The notes under the pieces are model-generated. The model made no database searches. It had not been told where the DNA came from and saw only the letters and a list, made by a program, of their open reading frames with translations. From Bathymodiolus brooksi (lineage: Eukaryota > Mollusca > Bivalvia > Mytilida > Modiolidae), in assembly GCA_963680875.1 (NCBI GenBank), contig OY804588.1, positions 80,934,829-80,998,828 of the forward strand: DNA of 64,000 bases, given 5' to 3'. Shown piece after piece: positions 18,751 to 33,200 of the stretch. Numbering within the stretch: the first letter of the stretch is position 1; every line of letters starts with the position of its first letter. The translations under genes were made by a program, and so were the position numbers.

Positions 18751-18963
18751 CTTACGGTCAGTTCGTCAGTTGTATTTTTAAGCATTGCGAGATTATATTT
18801 TAAAAGTTCACGTACTCGTCCTTTCTGAACATAAATTACGCCATATTTAGAAATACTTGTATCCTGCATTGTATATATTGATCAATTGCTTATATAAACA
18901 AGTTGTTGATATTTTTTTAACAAAGTTTTCTATCAAGAGTCATATATATTAATTATATTATGC

Positions 18964-19064
18964 AATTATCAACCTTGTAAGAGTGTCATATGACGGATTG
19001 TCTCCCCTAGAAAGAGTATGTCACACGTGGGCTGTCATATCACACTCTTACAAGGTTGATAATT
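18964..19064. repeat. 101-bp hairpin
   Basis: AATTATCAACCTTGTAAGAG and CTCTTACAAGGTTGATAATT are exact inverse copies, extended by GTCATATGAC/GTCATATCAC, around a ~35-nt centre. Likely a small MITE. Confidence 0.85.
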
Positions 19065-20480
19065 GTTTTATTACATCGAATATCCTACAAGCGGTTTATT
19101 TCTTCGTCTGTCAGCTGGCGAACAAACATTTCCTTCGCTGCCATGCTGTTGTTGTGTATCAAGGGAAGTATTCGGACTTAGAAACACGTGAGGTTCACAA
19201 GGGAATTTCCATGGGAGTTTTCTCGCGTGCGGTTGATGTAACCATGCGACCTAACGTCCAACGGTTGATCGAACGGAGTGTCAAATGTCATGTGACGTTC
19301 TTTAGACTAATCAAAATCAACATATCTATATGAGTATGTAATAAAGACTTTAATAGTATTTGTCTTGTTCTTTAATAAGCTGTGATCAGTCTGTTATCTC
19401 AGTTTGTTTTACTATCAATTTGGGAATTAGTTTTTTAGTAGAATTACGTTTTCAAGGTTACAAAAATAATTTGTATTCTTTTCCCCATATACATGTTACA
19501 TGTTATTTTGCTTTTGCACGAATAATAAAACCCTCAAATTTTGTTATCCTTTTTATGTAAACTCTGTTTCATTTACATCAATAGTTTGCTTATTTATCTC
19601 GGTTGGATTTTCAGTAAAAGTTACATATAGATTTTCTAGATTTTTTTCAAGTTCCTTTTCCCTTTTTTTTCTCTCTCTTTGTCTTTTTCTAAGACTTGCA
19701 AATGCAATGGTATTCCCTCTATTCAGGGGGTCGAACCTATTTGGTTGGAGAAGGGGTTATTTTGGTTGAAGACCAACAAGATGGTGGAAAAAAACGTCAA
19801 ATTCCCACACCGGCAAGTGCATTTTCAGCTATTGTCGGTGTTTCTTTGAAATGTGTGCTTTAATACCATAGCATTTCGGCAACTTGATTATCAGTTATGA
19901 CAATGTGTGTTTGTTTTAGGACATCGGTTTGCTCTAAATAATAAAAAAAAAAAAGGTTATTGACATAAAACCGACCAGCGAACCACGATATTTTTTGTCA
20001 TGGGTACATAGAAGGACCATTTCTGTACATTTTACGGATATAATGTTAGGTTTTTCGTGTCATATATGTTCACTGCTTTATTCTAATTAAATATGAATGT
20101 TCAATTATTGTATTTAAACCTAAAATGACGAGTTTTTACCAATTAAGACTTTTCTTGGTTGGAAACTCGAGGTATACGACACAAATGGTTGGTGTTAGTT
20201 TTCTTAAAATAATTCTTACAGAGTGATAACGACAATGTTCATAATATATGGTGCAAAAATAATTTCAGATTAGTTAAAACATTTGCTAGTTGCTCTATAA
20301 ATGCAAAATATATCAGGCATAAGTCAAATTAAATCTATTTTAAAGGTCCCCTTCAGAGTAGACATTTGCATTTCGTGCGTTTTAGGTCGTTAACTCATGA
20401 ACAAAACTCCTGTTCCACATGTTGAAGACCTCGTGGTTAACACTGGATTTATATTTCTATCATTGCTTTTGGTGGTATGC
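19065..20480. other. No gene recognised
   Basis: A 116-residue plus frame (18983-19333) starts inside the preceding hairpin and has no recognisable domain. A pyrimidine-rich stretch lies at ~19640-19690. Nothing else is supportable. Confidence 0.4.
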
Positions 20481-20484
20481 AGCC

Positions 20485-20660
20485 TGGTATAGAATAGAAT
20501 AGAATAGAATTTTTATTTTCCAAATTAAAGGGCCCACAAGGAGCAAAAAGAAATCAACACAACAACATATATGTCTAGACAATATCATGAAAATGCATCC
20601 AACAGTGCACAGAGGGAAAGAGTCACTTGATTGATAGGGAAAAAACAGTATTCACAAATA
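20485..20660 (-). mobile_element. LINE 3' end with (ATTCT)n tail
   Basis: AGAATAGAATAGAATAGAAT on the plus strand is the tail. On the minus strand the preceding sequence reads CCTTTAATTTGGAAAATAAAAA, the style of the extreme 3' end of CR1/L2-type LINEs. No reverse-transcriptase frame remains. Confidence 0.55.
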
Positions 20661-22015
20661 TAATGGTATAATTCATGGCATTTCTATCCTATATCGTCAC
20701 GGTATGTGTTTTCGTATGTCATATGTTTTCGTATCCTCCATTTTATTTTGATTTCCACAGTGCACGCGTTATTTTTGACGTGTCTTCCGGTTTCTATTTC
20801 TGGAACGTAAACAGGACTCCAACGTGACATCTGTCAAAAATGTTCAAGGTTGCTTTTAAAGACGTAAGTACCAAAAATAGTGAACCTACCTACTGAACCA
20901 TACTTTTTGTAATGCTAAAAATTTACTTCATTTATAAAGTAGCTGGAAAAAAATCCAGAAGGGTTATATAAAATTGAACTATGTCGTCTGCCTCTCAGAC
21001 ACCGGCTCTTCCTGTCATGTGACTGTCATGGGGTCACTGATCGTACTTGTAAACAAAAGAGCTGACTGAAATGTACCTGTTTCTTATATAAAATACATGT
21101 CATCTTGCAGTGCATGTGGTTTCAGCACTAAAAAAAACATCAAAAGTAAACACAATTTTGAAAGTGGTCATTTTCAAACATTCTGTTATTTTATTTAGAT
21201 GTAGTATGATTTGTAGATGGCCAGAACCATGAAATTTTAAAACCAGCCATTTCCGGATTTTATATACGTTTCCATCCCGTATATCTGCCTTGTTTTTACT
21301 TCATACGAAAATATATGACGCCATTTTACTGACAGCAAAAGTTGCCAGATAATCGAGAGTATATTAAAATACAAGAATGGCTTTTAAAACAATCTTATGT
21401 ACAAAGAAATATTTAACTAGCCATTCTTTGAAAATTCCAATCGTCATATGAATGAAGGGTTAACACTGTTAATCGCTATATCGGAAAATCGATAATAGTA
21501 CGAAAACCCATAACACGATGCTACAATATTAAATTATCATTGCAGACTATTGAATGTGAAAGCACGTGCGTACGACATACGTTTCGGAAATCCTAGCAAT
21601 ATAAGTTCAACAATATAGATAATCATATACAGACCTTTAGTAAGGGCGAGATGATGGCATAAAAACATTATTGAACGAAACTGAAAGCCAAGTTTGTATT
21701 ACGCTCAGTCATGATTATCATGTCACATGTAACTTATCAGCCAATGAATGAATTGATAAACTACCTATCATAATGTAATTAAGTTCAAAACGGGTGTTTC
21801 ACGAGCTTCTTGAGTGTAGGTTCGTGAAGATTTACTATTGCTTACCCGACTTTTTACTATATTGCACATATATTGATAAGACTTCAGACACTTGTGGTAC
21901 CGCAGTCAAGTTTTCAAAAGATGAAGAGATTTTTGTCTCACTTGCGACGAATAGTTGCAGGACGCGAGACATGGGGATGTATGGCTTTCCAGCACAGAGA
22001 GCGACGGCGTCGTAG
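20661..22015. other. No confirmed gene; possible short 5' exon near 20840
   Basis: ATGTTCAAGGTTGCTTTTAAAGAC, directly followed by GTAAGT (about 20840-20863), could be a first exon (MFKVAFKD) after a less AT-rich stretch. No partner exon was found, so it is not called as a gene. The rest shows nothing. Confidence 0.3.
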
Positions 22016-22540
22016 ACTCTTTTGGGTTAAGTTAATATCTCAGAAAGTATATCTAAGATTACCCATACTTGGTATAATGATGCATCACTATGTAAAGTAT
22101 CCGCCAGTTTCATGACCTTTGACTTTGACCTTATTTTCATGGTTCAGTGATTTTCTAGCACCAATAGTTGCTATGGTATGGTTGAATCAGTCATAAAGTA
22201 CGTGGAAAATAAAATATATCTCTGCTGGCTCCGCTGGCGGCCCAGTTTATTTGTCCAACCGGAACCAAAGATGGATCGTTTGTAAAAGACCTCACATAGA
22301 ACATTTCTGCACAGTTACAAATTATTTTGCATTGTAATTTCATAGGAGAACATTTTTGAAAATCGACCAATCAGAATCGAAGAACGCCTCTGGTGTCCAT
22401 GTATATCATCAAACTAGAGCGAAATGTAGATCGATTGTAGGGGACCTTCCCCTCAACATCTCTGCCAAGTTTGGTTAATATCCGTCAAGCGGTTTCAGAG
22501 AAGATGGAAATGTGAAAAATTAACAGACGGACGGTTTTCT
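22016..22540. repeat. Dispersed molluscan-type repeat
   Basis: Contains CATGACCTTTGACTTTGACC and later CTGCCAAGTTTGGTTAATA with GACGGACGG, wording shared with 3150-3560 and 5508-5995. No coding potential. Confidence 0.5.
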
Positions 22541-22835
22541 GTATGTGTGTTCGTTTTGGTTATTATAATTATTTTGTGTTGTTTGTAGTTATTGTCTGTT
22601 CTCTTGGCCAAGTCTTTGTCCCTGGATTGTCACGAATTCTGATCACTGTTCTAACCTTTATTCCCTTCACTTCACTTCCAAAATAACGACGAAAGATCAG
22701 CATGTCAACTTCATTGAACACCTAGCACAGTGACCTCTAGAAATGCCCCACCGAAAAGTGTTACGGTCAAACATCAGAGACACTTTGCAAAAAGAAACAA
22801 CCCTATTAGACTGCAAAAAGGGGGCTAATTTTATA

Positions 22836-22955
22836 ATCCACCTCTCACATCTTAGCTAGCCAATGATTATAAGCCACGTCGCACATCTTAGCTAGCCAAT
22901 GATTATAAGCCACCTCTCACATCTTAGCTAGCCAATGATTATAAGCCACCTCTCA
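22836..22955. repeat. Three to four tandem ~36-bp units
   Basis: ATCTTAGCTAGCCAATGATT followed by ATAAGCCACCTCTCAC, repeated. The second unit has GTCGCACATC. Confidence 0.85.
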
Positions 22956-23209
22956 TCCGTTGCATCCATAGCAGCATTAGCTACATTTTCCTAGTCACAG
23001 GGGGACGGGTTTATCTGGATGCAGCCAACCTGTCAGAATGAGCTTAGGAAAACGTGTTGTAGGAAGAAGCATACCATAGACACGTTTAGGACATACATCC
23101 CCCAGCCCAAACAAATATATAGCAATGTTAGATGAAATGTTTCCATTGGTGTTTTCACTCAATGGTTTATATATTTTGACATGAATGATTTGAAATGAAT
23201 GCGCTCCAC

Positions 23210-23880
23210 TGATTGTCTAAAAATGATAATTAACAAACTCAAATTACCATACGATCATGCCCACGGCCTCTCAATTCACAAATCACTACACAGACAACTA
23301 AAGATCGAGTCACCCCAAAACACATTTTAAGCCGCTGATAAACTCAATAAAAAACTAAAAAACTAAAAACACGAACTCCACTGGGAGTGACCTCATGTAA
23401 TCCGGCAGGGTAATAAGTTCCTGCTCCATTAGTGGCACCTGTCGTGTTACTCTTGTTACAAACCCGGTGATATGCTATGAATGAGGAAAGGACCATATTG
23501 TGATAACGAGAAAGGGAACATATCCGCGGTTATTTGTGACACAGATATTTCGTAACGGTTAACCAGGTCATAATGCCGACCATAAGACTTTCGAAGTGAT
23601 GACTTCGACTGAACCACTAGGAACCATTGGTTCAGTAGCTTCCTTGTGAGTAGCAACAGTCTATGAAAACAATCATGATAGGAACAACAAGCTCTTGAAT
23701 ATCGGATCAACTGAGTGGCATATACTCCATATGCAGGTACTAATAGAATGATGAAACATGTAAATGGAAAGTTCACAATGGGAAAATTGAAAGCATCTCT
23801 TTTGTCGTAAAGCTTCGTTTTATGCTGACTCTCACTTGTCAACTTCGAGGTGTGAGTCAATGTATGAATTAGACCTAGCT
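23210..23880 (-). repeat. Dispersed repeat family Y, minus copy
   Basis: Shares TAACGGTTAACCAGGTCATA and TCGAAGTGATGACTTC with 37855-38130 and 38640-38960, and its beginning matches family Y inverted. A 134-residue minus frame here follows the repeat and has no recognisable domain. Confidence 0.6.
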
Positions 23881-24245
23881 ATATCTGTGGTATCATTTAT
23901 TTCAATCGCAATGGGAAAGATGCGATCAACAAACTCAGCAGGCTCTATATAGCGTACGGTGAAATTAGAGAACCGAACTAGCTTCTTTTCGTATTTCTTT
24001 AGAAAACCTTGTATGAAGTCTACATTGTGCTAATAAAGGAACAGTCGGTGAGAAGAAACAGTTGATACCCATAAGAATCCCGACTATCTGTTGGAAAAGA
24101 CGTCCCTCAAACATAACAAACATATTGTCAATCAAAATTACTGACTTTTTTATGATTCAGTTTCAGGAAACATTTCGGTAGAATCAAGAGTGTTTTAACA
24201 ACATTAAACAATGACTGCTTATTAAAACATATTGTTGTCTTTGTA

Positions 24246-27200
24246 GACTAACGAAGAAAAATGCAGTTTCTTATAACAGCAACATTTGCTGTGATTGCAC
24301 TTGTTGGTATGGCTTCGCCATGTACTGATGTCTGTAGTTGTACTTACGATGGACGGGGATTAAATGTTCATTGCGGCGATTTAAAACTAAGCAGTATTCC
24401 AACAGATTTACCAACTGATACTGCTATTTTGTAAGTATATTATTATGCAACAGGAATGTATTCCTCATAATATTTAAACAAATAATAGTACAACGTGTTT
24501 GTCAATACCAAACACGTTTTAAATATAGGTAACTTTACCAACAATTTCATATTTGCTATAACTAAACAAATAATATTTCAAACCATGTTAAATCCTTGTT
24601 TTCATCAAACTGTACAATCGTAATTGTTAAATCAATTAGTACAGTTTTCTTCCTTTTTAATAATATCAAAAAGATTCCCCATGAATAATATGTTGTATTT
24701 CCACTGAACGCGAAGCTATGTACACCATTGTCTGTACGTACACAACTAGAGCCGAATATCTATGTTGCGTGGCTCAAATGATGACATTTTTCAATCACCT
24801 CCTGGTTCTAGCATTGGTTTAAACATATTTTATTTGAGCTTACCCTCGTCATTTCATTATGCTGATCGGTTAAAATAAACAGGTTCCTCTTGGAAGAGCT
24901 GGGCATTTGCTGGATCCGTATTGTTCATCTTTTTAGTTTTCTGTGATATGTTGCGTTTTTGTGTTTTGTTTGTCTTTGCCCTGTGTCCTGGTTACCTAAT
25001 GTTGTCGATGACATTGGATTGTCTTTGTCCTGTGTCCTGGTTACCTAATGTTGTCAATGACTTTGGATTGTCTTTGTCCTGTGTCCTGGTTACCTAATGT
25101 TGTCAATGACGTTGGATTGTCTTTGTCCTGTGTCCTGGTTACCTAATGTTATCAATGACTTTGAATTGTCTTTGCCCTATGTCCTGGTTACCTAATGTTA
25201 TCAATGACTTTGGATTGTCTTTGCCCTGTGTCCTGGTTACCTAATGTTGTCAATGACGTTGGATTGTCTTTGTCCTGTGTCCTGGTTACCTAATGTTGTC
25301 AATGACGTTGGGTTGTCTTTGCCCTATGTCCTGGTTACCTAATGTTATCAATGACTTTGGATTGTCTTTGCCCTGTGTCCTGGTTACCTAATGTTGTCAA
25401 TGACGTTGGATTGTCTTTGCCCTGTGTCCTGGTTACTTAATGTTATCAATGACTGGATTGTCTTTGCCCTGTGTCCTGGGTGCCTAATGTTGTCAATGAC
25501 TTTGGATTGTCTTTGCCCTGTGTCCTGGGTGCCTAATGTTGTCAATGACGTTGGATTGTCTTTGCCCTGTGTCCTGGGTTCCTAATGTTGTCAATGACGT
25601 TGGATTGTCTTTGCCCTGTGTCCTGGTTACCTAATGTTGTCAATGACATTGGATTGTCTTTGCCCTGTGTCCTGGGTGCCTAATGTTGTCAATGACTTTG
25701 GATTGTCTTTGCCCTATGTCCTGGTTACCTAATGTTATCAATGACTTTGGATTGTCTTTGTCCTGTGTCCTGGTTACCTAATGTTGTCAATGACTTTGGA
25801 TTGTCTTTGCCCTATGTCCTGGTTACCTAATGTTATCAATGACTTTGGATTGTCTTTGCCCTGTGTCCTGGTTACATAATGTTGTCAATGACGTTGGATT
25901 GTCTTTACCCTGTGTCCTGGTTACTTAATGTTATCAATGACTGGATTGTCTTTGCCCTGTGTCCTGGGTGCCTAATGTTGTCATTGACTTTGGATTGTCT
26001 TTGCCCTATGTCCTGGTTACCTAATGTTATCAATGACTTTGGATTGTCTTTGTACTGTGTCCTGGTTACCTAATGTTGTCAATGACTTTGGATTGTCTTT
26101 GCCCTATGTCCTGGTTACCTAATGTTATCAATGACTTTGGATTGTCTTTGCCCTGTGTCCTGGTTACATAATGTTGTCAATGACGTTGGATTGTCTTTGC
26201 CCTGTGTCCTGGTTACTTAATGTTATCAATGACTGGATTGTCTTTGCCCTGTGTCCTGGGTGCCTAATGTTGTCAATGACTTTGGATTGTCTTTGCCCTG
26301 TGTCCTGGTTACCTAATGTTGTCAATGACTTTGGATTGTCCTTGCCCTGTGTCCTGGTTACCTAATGTTATCAATGACTTTGGATTGTCTTTGTCCTGTG
26401 TCATGGGTGCCTAATGTTATCAATGACTTTGGATTGTCTTTGTCCTGTGTCATGGTGCCTAATGTTATCAATGACTTTTGATTGTCTTTGCCCTGTGTCC
26501 TGGGTGCCTAATGTTATCAATGACTTTGGATTGTCTTTGCCCTGTGTCCTGGGTGCCTAATGTTATCAATGACTTTGGATTGTCTTTGCCCTGTGTCCTG
26601 GTTACCTAATGTTGTCAATGACTTTGGATTGTCTTTGCCCTGTGTCCTGGGTGCCTAATGTTATCAATGACTTTGGATTGTCTTTGCCCTGTGTCCTGCG
26701 TGCCTAATGTTATCAATGACTTTGGATTGTCTTTGTCCTGTGTCATGGGTGCCTAATGTTATCAATGACTTTTGATTGTCGTTGCCCTGTGTCCGGGGTG
26801 CCTAATGTTATCAATGACTTTGGATTGTCTTTGCCCTGTGTCCTGGGTGCCTAATGTTATCAATGACTTTGGATTGTCTTTGCCCTGTGTCCTGGTTACC
26901 AAATGTTGTCAATGACTTTGGATTGTCTTTGTCCTGTGTCCTGGTTACCTAATGTTGTCAATGACTTTGGATTGTCTTTGCCCTGTGTCCTGGATACCTA
27001 ATGTTATCAATGACTTTGGATTGTCTTTGCCCTGTGTCCTGGTTACCTAATGTTGTCAATGACTTTGGATTGTCTTTGCCCTGTGTCCTGGGTGCCTAAT
27101 GTTATCAATGACTTTGGATTGTCTTTGTCCTGTGTCCTGGTTACCTAATGTTGTCAATGACTTTGGATTGTCTTTGTCCTGTGTCCTGGTTACCTAATGT

Positions 27201-30200
27201 TGTCAATGATTTTGGATTGTCTTTGCCCTGTGTCATGGTTACCTAATGTTGTCAATGAATTTGGGTTGTCTTTTCCCTGTGTCCTGGTTACCTAATGTTG
27301 TCAATGACTTTGGATTGTCTTTGCCCTGTGTCCTGGGTTCCTAATGTTATCAATGACTTTGGATTGTCTTTGCCCTGTGTCCTGGTTACCTAATGTTGTC
27401 AATGACTTTGGATTGTCCTTGCCCTGTGTCCTGGTTACCTAATGTTGTCAATGACTTTGGATTGTCTTTGTCCTGTGTCCTGGTTACCTAATGTTGTTAA
27501 TGACTTTGGATTGTCTTTGTCCTGTGTCCTGGGTGCCTAATATTGTCAATGACTTTGGATTGTCTTTGCCCTGTGTCCTGGGTGCCTAATGCTATCAATG
27601 ACTTTGGATTGTCTTTGCCCTGTGTTCTGGGTGCCTAATGTTATCAATGACTTTGGATTGTCTTTGCCCTGTGTTCTGGGTGCCTAATGTTATCAATGAC
27701 TTTGGATTGTCTTTGCCCTGTGTCATGGGTGCCTAATGTTATCAATGACTTTGGATTGTCTTTGTCCTGTGTCATGGTGCCTAATGTTATCAATGACTTT
27801 TGATTGTCTTCGCCCTGTGTCCTGGTTGCCTAATGTTATCAATGACTTTGGATTGTCTTTGCCCTGTGTCCTGGGTGCCTAATGTTATCAATGACTTTGG
27901 ATTGTCTTTGCCCTGTGTCCTGGTTACCTAATGTTGTCAATGACTTTGGATTGTCTTTGCCCTGTGTCCTGGGTGCCTAATGTTATCAATGACTTTGGAT
28001 TGTCTTTGCCCTGTGTCCTGGGTGCCTAATGTTATCAATGACTTTGGATTGTCTTTGTCCTGTGTCATGGGTGCCTAATGTTATCAATGACTTTTGATTG
28101 TCGTTGCCCTGTGTCCGGGGTGCCTAATGTTATCAATGACTTTGGATTGTCTTTGCCCTGTGTCCTGGGTGCCTAATGTTATCAATGACTTTGGATTGTC
28201 TTTGCCCTGTGTCCTGGTTACCTAATGTTGTCAATGACTTTGGATTGTCTTTGTCCTGTGTCCTGGTTACCTAATGTTGTCAATGACTTTGGATTGTCTT
28301 TGCCCTGTGTCCTGGATACCTAATGTTATCAATGACTTTGGATTGTCTTTGCCCTGTGTCCTGGTTACCTAATGTTGTCAATGACTTTGGATTGTCTTTG
28401 CCCTGTGTCCTGGGTGCCTAATGTTATCAATGACTTTGGATTGTCTTTGTCCTGTGTCCTGGTTACCTAATGTTGTCAATGACTTTGGATTGTCTTTGTC
28501 CTGTGTCCTGGTTACCTAATGTTGTCAATGACTTTGGATTGTCTTTGCCCTGTGTCATGGTTACCTAATGTTGTCAATGAATTTGGGTTGTCTTTTCCCT
28601 GTGTCCTGGTTACCTAATGTTGTCAATGACTTTGGATTGTCTTTGCCCTGTGTCCTGGGTTCCTAATGTTGTCAATGACTTTGGATTGTCTTTGTCCTGT
28701 GTCCTGGGTTCCTAATGTTGTCAATGACTTTGGATTGTCTTTCTCCTGTGTCCTGGTTACCTAATGTTGTCAATGACTTTGGATTGTCTTTGTCCTGTGT
28801 CCTGGTTACCTAATGTTGTCAATGACTTTGGATTGTCTTTGCCCTATGTCCTGGTTACCTAATGTTATCAATGACTTTGGATTGTCTTTGTCCTGTGTCC
28901 TGGTTACCTAATGTTGTCAATGACTTTGGATTGTCCATTCTTGATTGCCTTTTCTGTTTTATCTATCGTTTATTTGAATTAATATGATTGATATTTTTGG
29001 GGAAATATTTTGGTGTTGAACGCCACTTTCAGCAATAGTTCAGCTGTATCATGCCGATGAATGAATATGAAATGACATATCTAAGACGTGCTGGATGTTG
29101 TCATTTCTATTCTAACTTATTCTATAGCACCATTACGATTTCTTATTCACAGACGGGATTTCCGTAATGTTGAAAAAAGATGAACATGTTTGTCATAAGG
29201 GGGTCGACCATTTAACTTGAAGGGGGGGGGGGGGGGGGGGGGGGGTATGGTTATTTGATTCGTTCAGAATTTTTCTTTCGGACAACACAAGAGTTGGAAT
29301 ATTTTTTTTTTTTGTCGCGCAGAATTTAACATTAGGTTATATAACAAAAACTCTGAATCAGATTTTTTTTTCCTCCACCAAAATCAGAATATTTTTTTCA
29401 GCACCATAACCCTCCCCTTCAAGTTAAATGGTCGTTCCCTAATTAAAACGAAAAGATATGCACCATAATTAAATTGCTAATTAGGTGTCAGACAGGGTAT
29501 ATAATATCACATTCCTGGCTTCAAAATTATACACCAATCATTTATCGCATTGGGCGCAGTATATCGTGGGTTCGAGCCCTGATCGGGTCAAACAAACGAC
29601 AACAAAATTTGTATTGTTGCGTCTCCGCTAAGCATGCAGCATTAATGAAAAAGACTGGTTCTGATGTAACTAGCTTGCTGTAACTAATTTGTTGTTACTA
29701 CATTCTCTTAACTAGTTTGTTGTAATTACTGTATTGTATCTACCTTGTTGTAACTGCGCTGTTGTGTCTACTCTGTTGTAAATACTCTGTTGTAACTACG
29801 TTGTTGTAGCTACTTTGTTGTAACTACGTTGTTGAAAATGCGTTGTTGTAACTACTCTGTTGTAACTAAGTTGTTGAAACTACGTTGTTGTAACTACGTT
29901 GTTGAAGCTACATTGTTGTAATTACTCTGCTGTAACTACGTTATTGAAACTACGTTGTTGTAAATATTTTGTTGTAACTACGTTGTTGTAACTACTTTGT
30001 GATAACGACGTTATTGTAACTGTTATTACTTTAATTCTGCAAATTTCTTAGCAAATTTTATTTGAAGAAGGTTGTCAATGTTTAAATACGATAAATATAT
30101 TACAAATAGCCTTATGATTACAAAATATATCAATAAAACATATCAACTTAAAAATTAATGTCTACCTTTGAAAGCCAGGTTTCAAAAAGGGAGATAATTT

Positions 30201-33200
30201 AGACGAAAATCGAACACATCCGTTTATCTTTTCTTCACGAGGTCATGATCGGCAATCATCGGACCAAACCTTTTCTTCACGAGGTCATGATCGGCAATCA
30301 TCGGAACAAAACAACCGAAAGTTAATCAGTCTCCACAACAATGGCGAGGACGATAAACATGCACACAGATTTGCAGATTTCTAGTTGTTGGGAACATATT
30401 TCGACTTGAAACATGCATGAATAGCTTAGTAAAGGTACCGCCGTATTCCAAATTGAATTTTCCTGGAAAACATTTCTTCACCCAAAACTGGTGTAATATT
30501 ACTTTAAATGATACAATAATTACATGACAGAGTTTACATTTAATGATACAGTTTATATTACATTATATAATCTATATTAAATGATACAGTCTACATTAAA
30601 TGTTACAGTTTATATTAACTGATACAGTATACATTAAATTATACAGTCTACATTTCTAAACTACTTGAATCCGCCTCGAGTTGCAGTTCTTGCTACTTAC
30701 TAAATAGCATGAGACTAGCTTGTGTAGTGGTTTTTGAATAAAGGTAATATATTCATACTACAGTTCAACATTACGAATGCATATTAATGTATGTATTGTT
30801 TTAGACAACAAAGAGAGTCATATATTCCACAATGTATAAACTAAATGTATGTGTTGATTATTTACAGATATCTATCCAAGAATATCATATCAGTTATAGA
30901 AGACTATGCTATCGGCAATCTGCCAGCTTTAGAACTTCTGTAAGTACACTGTAGTTGATTGGTTCAAATGTAATGTTGAAGAGTAAGGTAATATGGTAGA
31001 TAAAATATGGGTTTCAATTTCAGATTATAATTCAAAGTAATAAAATGTAGATTAAAAAGATTTTATATTGGGCATTAAGACCACCTCAGAGTTCACAAAA
31101 TTATAAATTATGCATATTAAGACATACTAAAAATACTCAAATATGAATGGATAGAAACAAAACAATAAAATTGTACCTTATGACGAAGACAGAGTAATCA
31201 CAGGTGATATCAATACATTAAAGCGACGCTGATATATATACATTTTCGGAAGATATAGCAATGTGTAGAAGCTTACGCAATACATGTAGGTAGAAACATA
31301 TATGTATATTATCCTGGAATGTCAAAAAAGTGAGAGGAAACAACTATTTATTCCACATATAATAAAAAGACCTGAAACATATTGTATAAATGCATAAAAA
31401 AAAAAATTAAAAAAATGGATGGTCATATTTCTTTATTATATTTTATTATTGTAGATTAATTCAATTATATTCAGTCATAATCCGCCATCCTTCATGATTA
31501 CTTAATTGGTGATAGAGTTAAAAGTTATGATTCAGTGATAATTCACCGATTTGTTGATGAAGATACGAGGTTGTTCTAACATATGTTTTCAAGATATGTT
31601 TAACAAAAGTGGCATATTAAACTTTGACCAACACACTGACCTTGTTTTCTTTATTGTGGTAGCTGACTGAAACAGCTCTCTACTGGTAGACAGGTTTCTC
31701 TACTGGGAAACATCATAATTCCTCACCCAGTCTTAGGTCTTTTTCCTTCATGGTGTGTGCAACAAATACGAATATTACTTTCTCTGGTTTTATCCTACTG
31801 GGGATCGAACCCAAGATCTATCCACAATAATCATTACACCACAGTGGATGTACCTAAATGGTATGTGACAATGATATATTTTAGTGGGAACATGCGGATA
31901 ATTAAATGATACAGTCTACATTAAATAATACATTCTACATTAAATGATACAGTCTACATTAAATGAAAAAGTCTACATTTAATGATAGTCTACATTAAAT
32001 GATAATCATTAATTGATACAGTCATTAAATGGTACAACCTACATTTAATGACACAGTGCACATTACATGAAAAGTCTGCATTTATTGAGGCAGTCTACAT
32101 TAAATTATACATTCTACATTAAATGATACTGTCTACATTTAATGATACAGTCTACATTAAATGATACAGTCTACATTAAATGATACAGTCTATGTATATT
32201 AATGTATGCATTCTTTTCGACAACAAAGAGAGTCATATATCTAACCAAGTATAAACCAAAGGTTTGCGTTGAATATTTACAGAGGTTTATCCAACAATAA
32301 AATATCAGTGATAGAAGACCACACTTTCAACAATCTACCAGCTTTAGGGAATCTGTAAGTACAGTGTAGTTGAATAGTTCAAATGTAATGTTGAGTAGTA
32401 AAGTAATAGGGTAGGTCAAATCTGGGTTTCAATTTCAGATTATAATTTAAACTGATAGATTGTATATTATGAAGAACCCAGAGTACCTAAATATGATTTG
32501 AAATTGGACATTAAGATCATCTTATGAAAAGAGCTGTACCATGTTGTCTATTTCTATAGTAGATTAATAAAAATAGTATGTCTTTGTTAAATATTGTGAT
32601 TGTAGATTAATTCATATATATTCATTATTATCCGCCATGTTCATGATTCCTTTAGAAGTCATGTTAGATCAATTTTCTGTCAGCAGTTATGATTCAATGA
32701 TAATTCACCAATTTGATGACTAAGATAAGATGTTGTTCTAGCATATGCTATCAAGATACGCTTAACAAAAAATGGCATATTAAACTTTGACCAACACACT
32801 GACCTTGTTTTCTTTTTTGTGGTAGTTGTTGGTAGCAGCTCTCCACGGATAGACATGATTTCCTGCTGGGATACATTATCCTAAGTACATGCCAACTAGT
32901 CTTTGGTTTTTCTTCTTGGTGCTGCGTACGTAGTGGATAAGTAGCAAATACAAACATTACAGTCTCTAGTTTACCGGACATCAACCACAAGATCTATATA
33001 TCCACAGCGGATGTACCTAAATAATATGTCACAGTTATATGTTTTAGCAGGAACATCCAGACAATTAAATGATATAGTCTACATTAAATGATAAAGTCTA
33101 CATTAAATAATACATTCTACATTAAATGATACAGTCTACATTAAATGAAAAAGTCTACATTTAATGATAGTCTACATTAAATGATAATCATTAATTGATA

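Noticed and set aside
18983..19333. 116-residue plus-strand frame
   Set aside because: Begins inside a hairpin MITE, has no recognisable domain and no splice or promoter context.
23456..23860. 134-residue minus-strand frame
   Set aside because: Lies wholly within dispersed repeat family Y. The other copies of the family do not keep the frame.
25391..26365. Three similar 64-residue frames
   Set aside because: Translations of the ~49-bp minisatellite in intron 1. Stops occur every few units.
24975..28935. CRISPR-like regular repeats
   Set aside because: Units are contiguous with no unique spacers, and the surrounding DNA is plainly eukaryotic.
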